A stretch of 64,000 bases of DNA, from positions 22,621,501-22,685,500 of the forward strand of contig NC_059347.1 in NCBI RefSeq assembly GCF_019703515.2, written 5' to 3'. The position numbers were made by a program, and so were the translations under genes. Below the pieces are notes generated by a model. The model had not been told where the DNA came from and ran no database searches. It worked only from the letters and a program-made list of their open reading frames with translations. The stretch is from Myxocyprinus asiaticus (Eukaryota > Chordata > Actinopteri > Cypriniformes > Catostomidae). Below, piece by piece: positions 38,201 to 49,027 of the stretch. The first letter of the stretch is position 1; every line of letters starts with the position of its first letter.

Positions 38201-41200
38201 AACTTTAAGTAACAATTCTATCATTTATGGTATGTTATTTGTGCAGTTGCGATAATTTAGGCTTAAATCATTATTTCTTTCTTTTTTTCTTTTTATTTTT
38301 TTATCCCCTTTTCTCCCCAATTTGGAATGCCCAATTTCCACTACATAGTAGGTCCTCGTGGTGGCGTGGTTACTCACCTCAATCCGGGTGGCGGAGGACA
38401 AGTCTCAGTTGCCTCCGCTTCTGAGACAGTCAATCCGCGCATCTTATCACGTGGCTCGCTGTGCATGACAACACGGAGACTCGCAGCATGTGGAAGCTCA
38501 TGCTATTCTCCACGATCCACGCGCAATTTAAATCATGGACAATTAAGTGCGACTGCAGTGAAACTGAGAAGTTCTATTTATTAATTCGTTCACAAAAACA
38601 TTTGATTTGAAGTCAGCAGTATAAATTATTGCTATGTAACCGACTTTAAGTTACCAAATTCTTGCTCAGTAAAATATTGAAATGCATGACATGACACGGT
38701 ACCACAAGAACTTGTGTGGCAAGAGCTCCTTTAGTCTTGCCATGTGTTGGGTTGTGGGTTCTTGCCTTTTTATTTTTTCCTGCTTTCAAAATGTGAGAAA
38801 TACAACACTGTGATCTTGCAATCTGGTCACCTGATTTAATGAACAATATCCTATGATTTATTCCACCATTTACAGTATACTACACTTGGAAATCCTCAAA
38901 TCCACCCTTTATAGAGCATGATGTAAAATGTACACCCCATTCCGTCAAAGTGATGGATAATGATTATTTGTAGCGTAACCTCTCTGTACATATAGTATAT
39001 ACACATACACTGACAGACCAGTCAGATTGTTTCTCCACTACATTTGAAACCTGGTCTCATAGTGAAAACCTGACCCTATATACATTTCTGCAAAACTTGT
39101 TAAACGTGTCTCCGTGTACAATTCCCTGCAGTTTTCAGGTGAAATGAACACTAGAGGCGCTACAACAACTGTGTTTTATTCACTTTCACTCAAATCATGA
39201 CTTTAATGGCTGATTATGACTCTTTATAAATACTTTTTTTTTTCTCTCTGTTACTCAGACCATGCTATTTTATGATATCGACACACTTTTACTCAAACAC
39301 ATCTTTTAAAAAACAATAAATTTGAATGCTTTCATTACAGACTCACCTACATATATACACTTATTCAATTGCAGATAGCTTGCATGGTAGCTCACCTGAT
39401 AGGACTTAGAGTTGGAGGACTACGGTTCTAGACCAGTCATGAACTCAAACTTACATGTGCCATTACAGAGTCATAAAAGAAGCACGAAATGAGGTGGTTA
39501 CTTCAGAAAATGTGCTTTTAAAACACTAATGGTTAGATTTAGATTTGATAAGGTAAGGATGTCTTTTTTAACTTCTCATATATATTTTAAAATACTATTG
39601 GTTAGGTTCAGGCAAAAGTTTAGGTTAGGGAGGTATGTTTTAAAAATATATATCTAAAATTCACCTTAAAACCGCATCTGAATATGACACCATTTTACTT
39701 GCTTTTGGTGCCCCCAGCTGGACATTTCTCTAGAAATTGCAGCCAAGCGTGATATACAGCACGTAAATTCTGAATTGCAAAAATGTTGTCATGTTCACGG
39801 GCCATTTGCGGGATTGCTTTAAAACCATGTTCTAGTCCCTACTAGCATATTTTACTATGGGAATGTTTCTAAAATAGGAAAACACAATAGACAAGATGCA
39901 TTTTTTTTATCTTTGAAAATGATGGAAAGCATTTAGAATTGTTCACCAATGTTTTGAAAAAATGTGGTAAATGGCAGACTATTTTCTGTTAATGCAAAAT
40001 CTATATGTACAAGCAAGTATATACAGTATGTTTAAGTGAACAGGTGTATACGAATATATATGTTTGAGTGAGTGTAGTGATTGCTCTGTGTACTGTATGT
40101 TCTCAGTGAAGGGCCTGCAGGGAGAGGATGGGCTCTTGGCTCAGGCTCTGGAGGGTTGGGTGCTGCAGCAGGCAGTGACTGGACTCAAACAGAGCGGCCA
40201 ATATGACCAGGCGGAGACTCTCTGCTCTCAGGTACAAACACACACACACACACACACACATTCTCGCTTTTTGGTCATTCTCATCCCGGTTCAGTCTCCA
40301 AAAAGGACAAAAAGTGAAAACACTAAAGTTGTGTATTAAGATCTTATCTACCTTTTACATTTTTCAATTACACCATTCATTTGCATATGCAAATAAGCAC
40401 ATTTATGTTCATTTCACTGCGGTAAAATCATACACTTTTATGCCATCTGGTGGAAAAAAAAGAACAATTACATGACTTGAAAATCATGTCATGACAAAAA
40501 TAACTAGTTGATGGCTGCAGAGATCCACTAATTCATTCCTGGTTGTAACAAGATAAACTTGAATGTACTTTTTTCTAGTAACTGCTCTAAAATATTTAAT
40601 TGGCCAGAAGATATTGCTCTTGTGTAGAGTAAAACTGTCAAACTGATGTTTGAGTCATTTCTTTTAATGAACTGGTCAAACTGATTCAATTCTAATCAGA
40701 AGTATTAGAAAGATTGGAAAATGACTGGAAAAGTCATGGAAATTCATTGGTCCAAAAGTATGGTAACCCTGAGATGTTTTTACATTTCTATCTCTCTCTA
40801 TCTCTATCAGGTTCTGAGTGTATCTCCAGAGCATCCTGTGGTTTTCCTGATGTTGAGGCAGGTTCAGTGTGAGCGCCTCCTGCTGTGTGAGGCGGGTAAC
40901 TGTGTTCCTCCTGCAGTGCTGGATCAGCTTAGTGCTGCTGTCATGGCCAACCTCACATCTGTGTCCGCCTGGCATGTTAGTACCCGTCTCACTAAGAAGA
41001 CATTTTTTCAGCTTGGTTTTATTCTAAAGTGCATGTGGGTAGAATCTTGCTCATATCTAGACATACAGTACGTCTTTCCTTTTAGATGTTGCCATTGTGG
41101 TAATTCCCTGATGACAGAACTGAATCTTACAAACAGTTTTTTTCAAACACCTCATTAAATCATGCAGGAGATTTCAAAGAAACTGAAAAGTGTTTTATAC

Positions 41201-44200
41201 TGTGTAGACATACAGGTGCATCTCAATAAATTAGAATGTCATGGAAAAGTTAATTTATTTCAGTAATTCAACTCAAATTGTGAAACTCGTGTATTAAATA
41301 AATTCAATGCACACAGACTGAAGTAGTTTAAGTCTTTGGTTCTTTTAATTGTGACGATTTTGGCTCACATTTAACAAAAACCCACCAATTCACTATCTCA
41401 AAAAATTAGAATACATCATAAGACCAATAAAAAAAACATTTTTAGTGAATTGTTGGCCTTCTGGAAAGTATGTTCATTTACTGTATATGTACTCAATACT
41501 TGGTAGGGGCTCCTTTTGCTTTAATTACTGCCTCAATTCGGCGTGGCATGGAGGTGATCAGTTTGTGGCACTGCTGAGGTGGTATGGAAGCCCAGGTTTC
41601 TTTGACAGTGGCCTTCAGCTCATCTGCATTTTTTGGTCTCTTGTTTCTCATTTTCCTCTTGACAATACCCCATAGATTCTCTATGGGGTTCAGGTCTGGT
41701 GAGTTTGCTGGCCAGTCAAGCACACCAATACCATGGTCATTTAACCAACTTTTGGTGCTTTTGGCAGTGTGGCAGGTGCCAAATCCTGCTGGAAAATGAA
41801 ATCAGCATCTTTAAAAAGCTGGTCAGCAGAAGGAAGCATGAAGTGCTCCAAAATTTCTTGGTAAATGGGTGCAGTGACTTTGGTTTTCAAAAAACACAAT
41901 GGACCAACACCAGCAAATGACATTGCACCCCAAATCATCACAGACTGTGGAAACTTAACACTGGACTTCAAGCAACTTGGGCTATGAGCTTCTCCACCCT
42001 TCCTCCAGACTCTAGGACCTTGGTTTCCAAATGAAATACAAAACTTGCTCTCATCTGAAAAGAGGACTTTGGAACACTGGGCAACAGTCCAGTTCTTCTT
42101 CTCCTCAGCCCAGGTAAGACGCCTCTGACATTGTCTGTGGTTCAGGAGTGGCTTAACAAGAGGAATACGACAACTGTAGCCAAATTCCTTGACATGTCTG
42201 TGTGTGGTGGCTCTTGATGCCTTGACCCCAGCCTCAGTCCATTCCTTGTGAAGTTCACCCAAATTCTTGAATCGATTTTGCTTGACAATCATAAGGCTGC
42301 GGTTCTCTCGGTTGGTTGTGCATCTTTTTCTTCCACACTTTTTCCTTCCACTCAACTTTCTGTTAACATGCTTGGATACAGCACTCTGTGAACAGCCAGC
42401 TTCTTTGGCAGTGAATGTTTGTGGCTTACCCTCCTTGTGAAGGGTGTCAATGATTGTCTTCTGGACAACTGTCAGATCAGCAGTCTTCCCCATGATTGTG
42501 TAGCCTAGTGAACCAAACTGAGAGACCATTTTGAAGGCTCAGGAAACCTTTGCAGGTGTTTTGAGTTGATTAGCTGATTGGCATGTCACCATATTCTAAT
42601 TTTTTGAGATAGTGAATTGGTGGGTTTTTGTTAAATGTGAGCCAAAATCATCACAATTAAAAGAACCAAAGACTTAAACTACTTCAGTCTGTGTGCATTG
42701 AATTTATTTAATACACGAGTTTCACAATTTGAGTTGAATTACTGAAATAAATGAACTTTTCCAAGACATTCTAATTTATTGAGATGCACCTGTATAGAAA
42801 GGAGCTGTAACAAGTTTGCAGTCACCACAGTTGTAAAAGTTTTTCATTTGAACTATTTCTCACCGTTTGTCTCTTCTCTCTCTCTCTCAGTGGCTGGCCG
42901 AGGTTTACCGCTCTCAGGGCCTGCTGTCTCAAGCCTCTGTGGCATATAGACAGAGTCTTCAGCTGGCTTCTCAACTGGGTGACAACAGTGGGAAGATGAG
43001 CAGTCTTCTCCGGCTAGCCCTGCTTGCGCTGACCACATGTATGGTGAGTACCGGTTTAATCTTATACAAAGAGGTCATAATACCTGGGGAACGATATCTG
43101 TTATTATTCCCATTCATCTCAATGGCAGTTGCTCATCTGATGCAGGACCCCCCCAGAAGAATGTGACTTGCTTGCTGCCATGTGTTCTCATGAGCACTGA
43201 CTTCCAAACACAATTTTTGAGCCAATCACCAGAGCCATAAATGTCATGTGACTAATTACTCACAGGAAAAATGCATCATGACAACACTGATTGGCTGATG
43301 GCACCACAAGTACATGCACAGCCCCAAACCCTTCACTAGCGACTATCATGTGGCAAAGGTGCCAGAAATGCAACAATAAAAGTCCATTTCACGCTCTCCT
43401 AAAAAAAATCAGTCACCGGTACAACATCTACTATAATATTTTCAGTTTGTGTTGCTTGCGAAACATTTTATTTAAAATACATGGATACTTTTGAATGGCC
43501 ATCAGTGGAGAAAGTTGCTTTTTGTCCATTAATGGTGAAGTTACAGCATCTACCAAGTGCCGATACTAACCAACCAAACCTTGGCCCCCTGATCTAGGAT
43601 GTTGGGAGAAACATGCACACGTTTCTTGGAGATACTTTATGTAATACACATATAGCAGTTAATGACCATCAGCAGTTAATGACGACAATTAACATGCGTT
43701 TAAGAAAACGCTGATTTCTTTACGCCACTTCAAGGATTAAGAGAAAGCGGTTTAAAGCACCTTGATTTCTCCCGGAGAAGGCAGCTTATGTGGCCATGAA
43801 AACGCTTAAGTGGAGTTCTCCCAGGTTTTTGAGGAATGCGCATGAATAGACTGGATAACAAACATTATTGGATGGAGCCCAACAACAAGTTAACAACACA
43901 GCGAAAAGAATACACCATTTCTGGGAGTGCATTGGGAAAAGCACATACACTTTATACCATACCCATTAATACACACCAATTCTGCCGCAGGTTGCAATGG
44001 AAAGTGTAGGAAACAATCACAGCAACAACTCTGGAATATCTGGAAATAAATCGAAGCAACAGAGAATTAAATACCAAAGTCTTTCCTGGATGCCATGTTT
44101 GTTATTTACACAAATGTTGTGGGTAAATTACGTTGCTGTTGCGAAAGCTGCTCACTGACCGAGCCGCATGTATACGGGAGTCAAGAGTACGCCGCTAACA

Positions 44201-47200
44201 CAGCTCATGTAAACAGGCACGCCACTTTCTCGCAATAAGCCGCAATCTGGTGTCCATGTAAACGTAGTCACTAATTTACTGCAATATTCATGATTTTATT
44301 GAAGTGCTGAATAGTGCAGAGAATAACATAACACTTTCTTTGTGAAAATAGGTTTTTATTTTTTTTTTTGCTGTCATATCTTCTAACAATTCTTGTTCAC
44401 GGAGCACATCTAGACAGCTGTCAAACCTTGCAAATCCAAAGTCTTTCTGTTAGCTCAAAGGATGTTCAGTGGGACTTCAAACACTAGCACAGCAGCCACA
44501 GTCTGAATCCTGTCCTAACCCACTTTGTGACAGAGAGGAACTGTTTTCTCGGCGAACAAAACAGCATTCTGAACTGATGAGCTTAGTGTGTGTTATTCAA
44601 CGGTACTCATAGAAGACTAGCTGTTTAAACAGACGGCTATTAAAGGTTGTTTTAACAAACATGCACTGTTGCACGGGAGACAGTCAGGGGCAAAGCTGAC
44701 GAACAAGAGAGAGGAGTCCTATTACATTGCTGTTGACAGTCTAGTAGTGGAAAGGTAAACATAAGATTATTAGAATCAGAATTCATCTGATCACCCACTG
44801 CGGGTTTGGGCCAACATATTCGATTGATGTCAGATATTTAGCTAAGACTGAATAAGGATCTACATACAATTCTCCATAAGCTCCTAACCTAAGTTTATAG
44901 ATAGTAACTGAGGTCAGTGTGAAAATACCATTTGTTCATTGTCCACAATACTATTATATTGTATTTTAAAACTTATTTTTAGATAAAACAAATTCGGACT
45001 CTAAATTATGACTGGATGTGCCATATTCGAAGCTGTTGACTATAAAAGTACACGTGTACCTGCTCATTCCATTTGTCGAGTGTCTGTATGACCGCTAATT
45101 AAAAGACATTATTATTTTTGGCTAAACTCTCTTGCAGCACCCTTAGGCAACTTTTTTTTTTGCTAATTTTTTGTTGCAGCATTTGCATCTTTCTCTCTCC
45201 CGTTCCTCCGTCTCTCCCTCTCTCATTTGCATTTTGTCTATTCCCCCTCCCCTCCTTTTCTAACTATACCTCCCTTGTCAGCTGACTGCCTTCATTTTAG
45301 CTGACTCCAGCCTAGCCTGTTAAATTGAATTCGACACTTTGTGGCTCGCCTCTCATTACTTCAAATTAAAGTGTGTCATTCTTTAGCGTATCCCAGCTCC
45401 AATCACATATTAGTCTGAACGCGGCCAGCTAACACTCATCTAAAATTCTCAAGTATTTGTTTTATAACACTTGCATGATGGTTGTTCACAACTAATCCTC
45501 TATCTAAAATGCATTGTCTCCAGTGTTTTTTGGGGTTTTTGTAATGACTAACAAATAGTAGAGGTTTGTCTTAGAGGTTTGATATAAAGTTTATTGACCA
45601 AAATATGTTATAATGCAATTTGTAGTAAACATTGATTGAAGAGATTTAACTGGCTCATGTGTGTGTGTGTGTGTGTGTGTGTATGTACTTATGTGTGTAT
45701 GTAAAAATGTCCCCAAAATGAGCTACATCTGACAAAAACTCCCTTTGGGGACATTCAGGGAAATTTTAGTTGAAAAATCAATTCATAAATAATACTTTTT
45801 ATACTTCTAGTCTGTAGTCATTATTATTCACTTTTTATTAAAACAATTAAAGTGTATGGTATGTCCTCATTTAGATAGCTAATGTGTGTGTATTTCTGCT
45901 CTGCAGGCTGGTGTGTGTGTCTCTGAGTGGAAGGATCTGGTGTTGGAGGCCAGCACTGAAGTTTTAAAGATGGGCGTCTCTCCAGTAGCTTTGCTCTTTC
46001 AGGCGTTACTGCAGTTCTCCATCAAGATGGGTGCCAGGTAGGGCCTTACACAGGGCATGCATGTTTGTGCCAGTCTTTCTCTGCATATGAGAGGATATTA
46101 GCATCTAGCCGAGGTCTTTGTTATATCAGCTGTCCACATTTATTTATATTTTAAACAAGCAGATCATTATACATGTGTTGCCCTTTGCTTCATGTTTGTA
46201 TTCCATTATTTGCCTTGTATTGGCATTGCATTCTTTGCATTTAGTCTAAGGTAATAGTACATATATTACGTATTCAATTTTAATTTGTTGTCATTAGGGT
46301 TGTCACATCACCACAATTTCTGTAATCTGTACCAATACCAGTAAAGTTTCACGATTCTCAATACCAATTTGGATAGCACAGCAAAAAATGTATATGCCAT
46401 TGAACACACTCCTTGTGTTGTTTCCTTCATGTTTCTCAAATCTGTAGACATTTCTTCACATTTTTTAAAGTGACTACTCAGGTAAACAGTTATAGAACCA
46501 AGTAAACTGAGAACAGTAATAAAAAAGCAAAAACATTAGTTAAGGTTTTATTTTCAATACAGAAGTGAGTGGTTTCTCTTTTCATTGTTGTTGTTTTGTT
46601 AATATATTAACAATATAATAGACTGCCACTGCAAGGTCTAATGCTCAGATCTGCTCTTTTGACATCTGATTGTTTTGTTCCATCTGTTTGCACTCATTTC
46701 TGTGTTTACATTAATTCCGCCTCTTACGGGCATTTTGACCATCAAGCGCATTTGACCTGTCATGTGTCATAGGACCAAGTCATAGGACCGCATTTACTGT
46801 AATGCTTGAACGCTCTTTTTCTGATTGCTTCACAATTCCTCTGGTCGAGCACCAGCTCTGACGCAACAATTGGCAGCATTTTGGTGTAAAAGCAGCATTT
46901 TCTTTTTTATTTTAGTATTGATATTTTAGTACCGTTACTTTTGACATCCCTAGTTGTCACCGTTGCCATCATCATTGTTAGGATCAGATTGTTGATTATG
47001 GTTTGTTCTTCTGTAGGGAAACCCGTCGTCTTTTGGAGAGGATTGTTTATATGTCAGCCTCTGGGAGATCTGAAAGTGTGGTATCTGTGGCACGCTGGTA
47101 CCTCCTGCGTCACCTGCACTCCAAAGATGACCTGGAGCTGATAGATGTGAGCAAATGTGCTCACTCTGTTGAAACTAATGAAAAACTTTGGCTCCCTTTC

Positions 47201-49027
47201 CTTAATTATATTAAATGATGAGTGTTGATGTGTTGGTTTGAAATACTGATCAAAACAGATACAGTATTTTATCATATTTATTAAATTATTTTATTATATA
47301 ATTTTTTAAAGGTGAAGTGTGTAATTGTTTGATGTTAAAATGCTTTGTCCTCTTCCAGTTTAATATGCTGAGACAGCTATAAGTAAGCCATTAGTAAGTT
47401 AATTTCTCTGAAAAGTGTAAACAATGTAGCGCTGTTAAAACATGGCTCTATTTGTTTGAGTATCCTGAACAACTCAACACAGCAACATTGTCTTAACCAA
47501 TTGACTACCTGTTTAGACCGACCAATGCTAGAGGAGGAGTGTTAGGGAAACCTGTTTGAATTCATTAGTTATGTGTGAACCACAAGATCCTCCTGTCCAC
47601 CCTTTCTGACCTAGGAATCACAGGAACTGTGCTTAGATGGTTTGAGTCATACCTCACTGGCAGATCTTTCAAGGTCTCCTGGAGAGGAGAGGTGTCCAAG
47701 ACACACCTGCTGATCACTGGTGTTCTTCAAGGATCAGTGCTTAGACCCCTCCTCTTTTCGATGTACACAACATCACTCAGACCGATCATTGAGGCACGTG
47801 GCTTTTCCTACCATTACTATGCAGATGATACGCAGCTCTACCTGTCGTACCAGCCTGATGACCCTACTGTCTCAGCTCGTTCCTCACTATTCATCTTGGT
47901 TCAACTACACTAACACCAATCAGAACAGCCCAGAACTTGGGAGTTGTGATAGATGACCAGCTTAATTTCACCGCCAAAATGTCATCAACTGCCCGGTCTT
48001 GCAGATTTTCACTTTACAACACCATTAAAATCAGACCTTTTTTGTCTGAATATGCTGCACAGCTCCTGTTCCAAGCTCTGGTAATTTTAAGACTGGACTG
48101 CTGCAATGCTCTGTTGGCTGGCCTCCCAGCTAACACAGTTAAGCCACTGCAGATGGTCCAGAATGCAGCAGTGCATCTGGTCTTCAATCAGCCAAAAAGG
48201 GCTCATGTCACCCCACTCTTGATTTCACTCCACTGGCTACCTGTAGCTGCCTGCATCAAATTGAAGGCTTTGACTCTGACAGCCAATGGAACCACACCCT
48301 CTTACTTCAGTTCACTTCTCCAGGTCTATGCTCCAACTCGCTCTCTGCGGTCTATGAACGAGCAGCGCCTGGTGGTCCCATCACAAAGAGGCTCAAAGTC
48401 TATTTCACGATCGTTCACTTTCTCTGCTCCCCTGTGGTGGAGTGAACTTCCAACCTCCACACGATCTGATGATACCATCTCAACATTCAAGAACCAGTTT
48501 AAAACACATCTGTTTCGTGAGCACTTAACAAACCCACATTAATTACACTTACTATTGCACTTAACTTGCACGTAATGTACAAAAAAAAAAAAAATCCTTC
48601 TGTCTCTTTCTTCTGTGCTAGCGCAGAGAACCTTGAGAACTTGGCAGTACACTGCAGATGTTGTTAAACTTTGTATGACAAATTGCTTGCTATGTGCCTC
48701 ATTTGTAAGTCGCTTTGGATAAAAGCATCTGCTAAATGTAAATGCAAATATTTGCAATTCCATTTGGTGCCACTAGTGGCGCAGAAATTACACACTCCAT
48801 CTTTAATTTTTAAAGCTGTAAGACTAACTAAAGAACAGCAAACTGGCATTTGGAAACTCTAATATACAGTTGATGAAATGAATCATGAGCTCTTGCTTTG
48901 TATTAAAAAATAGTCATGAATCTTTGTATTTTATGTCTTCTCTGTGTAGTCCCTGCTGGTGGAGGCTACAGCAGCAGGAGATAGCAGACTGGTGGATTTC
49001 CACAGGCGACTCTACCCATTCAGCTGA
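20262..49027 (+). CDS. ttc37: ttc37/skic3, TPR scaffold subunit of the SKI complex
   Basis: TTC37 (SKI3) holds the helicase SKIV2L and WDR61 together and feeds mRNA to the cytoplasmic exosome. Coding exons: 20262-20351, 20527-20670, 20825-20916, 21027-21102, 21914-22057, 22221-22319, 22414-22522, 22767-22907, 23102-23203, 23299-23423, 23566-23652, 23807-23910, 24009-24135, 24300-24479, 24616-24740, 25513-25763, 25896-25998, 26144-26326, 28156-28300, 28396-28474, 29137-29198, 29294-29350, 29442-29510, 29763-29837, 29993-30134, 30348-30441, 32725-32802, 32933-33047, 33375-33498, 33599-33823, 34697-34767, 36105-36158, 36249-36360, 37558-37686, 40107-40231, 40811-40975, 42891-43043, 45907-46037, 47017-47146, 48950-49027. 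Every junction is GT-AG. Lengths sum to 4695 nt, that is 1564 residues plus stop, equal to the human length as I recall it. The start [17 protein letters not shown] matches human closely. TPR-like helices run throughout, and the C-terminal [11 protein letters not shown] and [14 protein letters not shown] are conserved. The one doubtful spot is 23204-23298, treated as a 95-bp intron. A few donors are weak (GTTTGA, GTTAAT, GTTTGG). Confidence 0.95.
21124..21724. mobile_element. Foldback MITE, complete copy, in a ttc37 intron
   Basis: The left end is TTTAAAGGATTAGTTCACTC and the right end GGTGAACTATCCCTTTAA. The two arms of about 260 bp are inverted copies. They meet at CACCCACACCTAT on the right and ATAGGTGTGGGTG on the left (around 21365 and 21480). 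The unpaired centre holds ATATCGCCCCCTACTGGCCAGG. The single strand could form a very long hairpin. Confidence 0.85.
25764..28155 (+). other. ttc37 introns between 25764 and 28155
   Basis: Besides exons 25896-25998 and 26144-26326, this holds a long intron (26327-28155) without coding signal. The part around 26930-27480 (CTCGGCGGCCATCTTAAGAACG, then TTGAATGGGG) and the end near 27800 (TTTGCACACCCCTACC) look like old fish DNA-element pieces. T-runs occur at 25838 and 26513. Confidence 0.4.
28641..29089 (+). mobile_element. tRNA-derived SINE with perfect 17-bp target duplication
   Basis: The head resembles a tRNA promoter. It has an A-box-like GTAGCTCAGCGAG at 28651-28663 and a B-box GTTCGAATCC at 28697-28706. 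The body continues through CTCCAGCCAGGTCTCCTAAGC to the tail GGGGAGAAAATCC and an A-rich end. AAGGATGGGGATCTCAG at 28624-28640 is repeated exactly at 29090-29106. It lies in the ttc37 intron 28475-29136, same strand as the gene. This copy defines the family for the minus-strand copies at 8334, 31068 and 38287. Confidence 0.92.
29557..29716. mobile_element. Short MITE, ends GTAACACTTTACAATA
   Basis: GTAACACTTTACAATAG at 29557-29573 is mirrored by TTATTGTAAAGTGTTAAC at 29698-29715. The 160-bp copy has no coding capacity and lies in the ttc37 intron 29511-29762. It shares its ends with the outer MITE at 8145. Confidence 0.75.
30442..32724. other. Large ttc37 intron with local duplications and a SINE
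   Basis: Sequences near 30975-31047 (CAAGGTATTAGGGAGCAGGA to ACCCACATCTCCCTACCCGCTG) recur near 31527-31602. AAACGGGCGTGAGCGGTTCTTTCATGTTTGTTGA at about 31483 recurs diverged at about 31665. A minus-strand SINE is inserted between the first pair. A 103-codon plus-strand frame at 32062-32373 contains two C-x2-C pairs (CPAC and CVIC) but matches nothing I can name. The region may be one unclassified repeat element. Confidence 0.4.
31068..31460 (-). mobile_element. tRNA-derived SINE, minus strand, head truncated
   Basis: It has the tail sequence TCTCCCCAATTTGGAATGCCC at the left and the complement of the B-box region (TTTGAACTCGCGAC) at the right edge. The A-box head is missing. A TTTATTTATTTATT run flanks the left edge. 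Confidence 0.8.
33083..33310. mobile_element. MITE fragment, CAGGGTTCCCATG family, copy 1
   Basis: The left end is CAGGGTTCCCATGCTCATGG. The interior includes AAAAGTCATGGAGAAGGAATGG and ends in AATGACTGGAAAATTCATGG. Two shorter relatives lie at 34130-34262 and 40700-40774. All three are in ttc37 introns. Confidence 0.55.
34130..34262. mobile_element. MITE fragment, CAGGGTTCCCATG family, copy 2
   Basis: It contains GAAAACGTCATGGAAATTTTTGTAG and AATGACTGGAAAAGTCATGG, followed by GTGTGAGAACTCTG, a diverged right end. Confidence 0.5.
34795..35890. mobile_element. Probable foldback-type repeat in the ttc37 intron 34768-36104
   Basis: The left part (ACACAAAAATAAAAATGTCATC, CCATACAACGACTTTTCATGG) resembles the start of the 'ACAAAAATGAAAATT' family. 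Near 35750-35890 the sequence mirrors it loosely (TTTTGTTCCATGCAACAC, GAGTAAATAATAATTTTG, TTTCATTTTATGTGAACTGTTCC). The interior holds an ATGGCGCCACCCAGTGG stretch and a 27-base T-run near 35700. Boundaries are approximate. Confidence 0.5.
38287..38525 (-). mobile_element. tRNA-derived SINE fragment, minus strand
   Basis: It shows the tail CCCCTTTTCTCCCCAATTTGGAATGCCC and the body down to the CATGCTATTCTCCACG segment. The whole tRNA-like head is missing. It lies in the ttc37 intron 37687-40106. Confidence 0.75.
40700..40774. mobile_element. MITE fragment, CAGGGTTCCCATG family, copy 3
   Basis: AATGACTGGAAAAGTCATGGAAATTCATTGG runs into GTATGGTAACCCTGAGATG, the right end of the family. It lies about 35 bp upstream of the ttc37 exon 40811-40975. 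Confidence 0.5.
41213..42792. mobile_element. Tc1 element, copy B, 1580 bp, transposase frameshifted
   Basis: Same family, length and ends as copy A at 15605, flanked by TA (41211-41212 and 42793-42794). It lies in the ttc37 intron 40976-42890, with its transposase antisense to the gene. Divergence from copy A is a scatter of single-base changes, perhaps 1-2 per cent by eye. Two one-base indels cancel in length. Confidence 0.95.
41493..42529 (-). pseudogene. Frameshifted Tc1 transposase
   Basis: The frame is open from 42529 to 41741 (262 codons) with the same helix-turn-helix, linker and first catalytic Asp as copy A. One G is missing near 41770 (GTGTGGCAGG against GTGTGGGCAGG in copy A), just after the second Asp in QQDLAP. 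The rest of the protein, including the catalytic Glu in NPIENLWG, continues in another frame at 41723-41493. Transposase from copy A could still act on these ends. Confidence 0.92.
43044..45906. other. Largest ttc37 intron, no gene inside
   Basis: No exon-like frame is seen. The section 43680-44280 contains repeated motifs (AAAACGCT, ACGCCACTT, GTGGCCATGAAAACGC, CCATGTAAACGTAGTC) suggesting an old DNA element. A (GT)n run lies at 45658-45682 and a pyrimidine-rich tract at 45185-45290. Confidence 0.4.
46295..46952. mobile_element. MITE with TAGGGTTGTCA ends in a ttc37 intron
   Basis: TTAGGGTTGTCACATC and AATACCAATTTGG near 46294-46370 are mirrored by AGTACCGTTACTTTTGACATCCCTA at 46928-46952. 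It is about 658 bp with no coding frame. Confidence 0.65.
47305..48815. mobile_element. Short MITE split by an L2 insertion
   Basis: AAAGGTGAAGTGTGTAATT at 47308-47326 is mirrored by AAATTACACACTCCATCTTTAA at 48785-48806. Most of the interval is the inserted LINE fragment. It lies in the last ttc37 intron. Confidence 0.6.
47560..48748 (+). mobile_element. L2-type LINE, 3' end with reverse-transcriptase remnant
   Basis: The first part (47575-47913) carries RT motifs: [35 protein letters not shown] and the active-site YADDTQLY. After an internal deletion and frame change near 47915, the frame 47937-48542 gives the usual tail of such proteins ([43 protein letters not shown]) and a natural stop. 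The 3' end has CGCTTTGGATAAAAGCATCTGCTAAATG with short TAAATG repeats, the hallmark L2 tail. The copy is dead and 5'-truncated. Confidence 0.85.

Noticed and set aside
47575..48542. Two plus-strand frames as possible host genes
   Set aside because: RT motifs and an L2-type tail show they are LINE remains.
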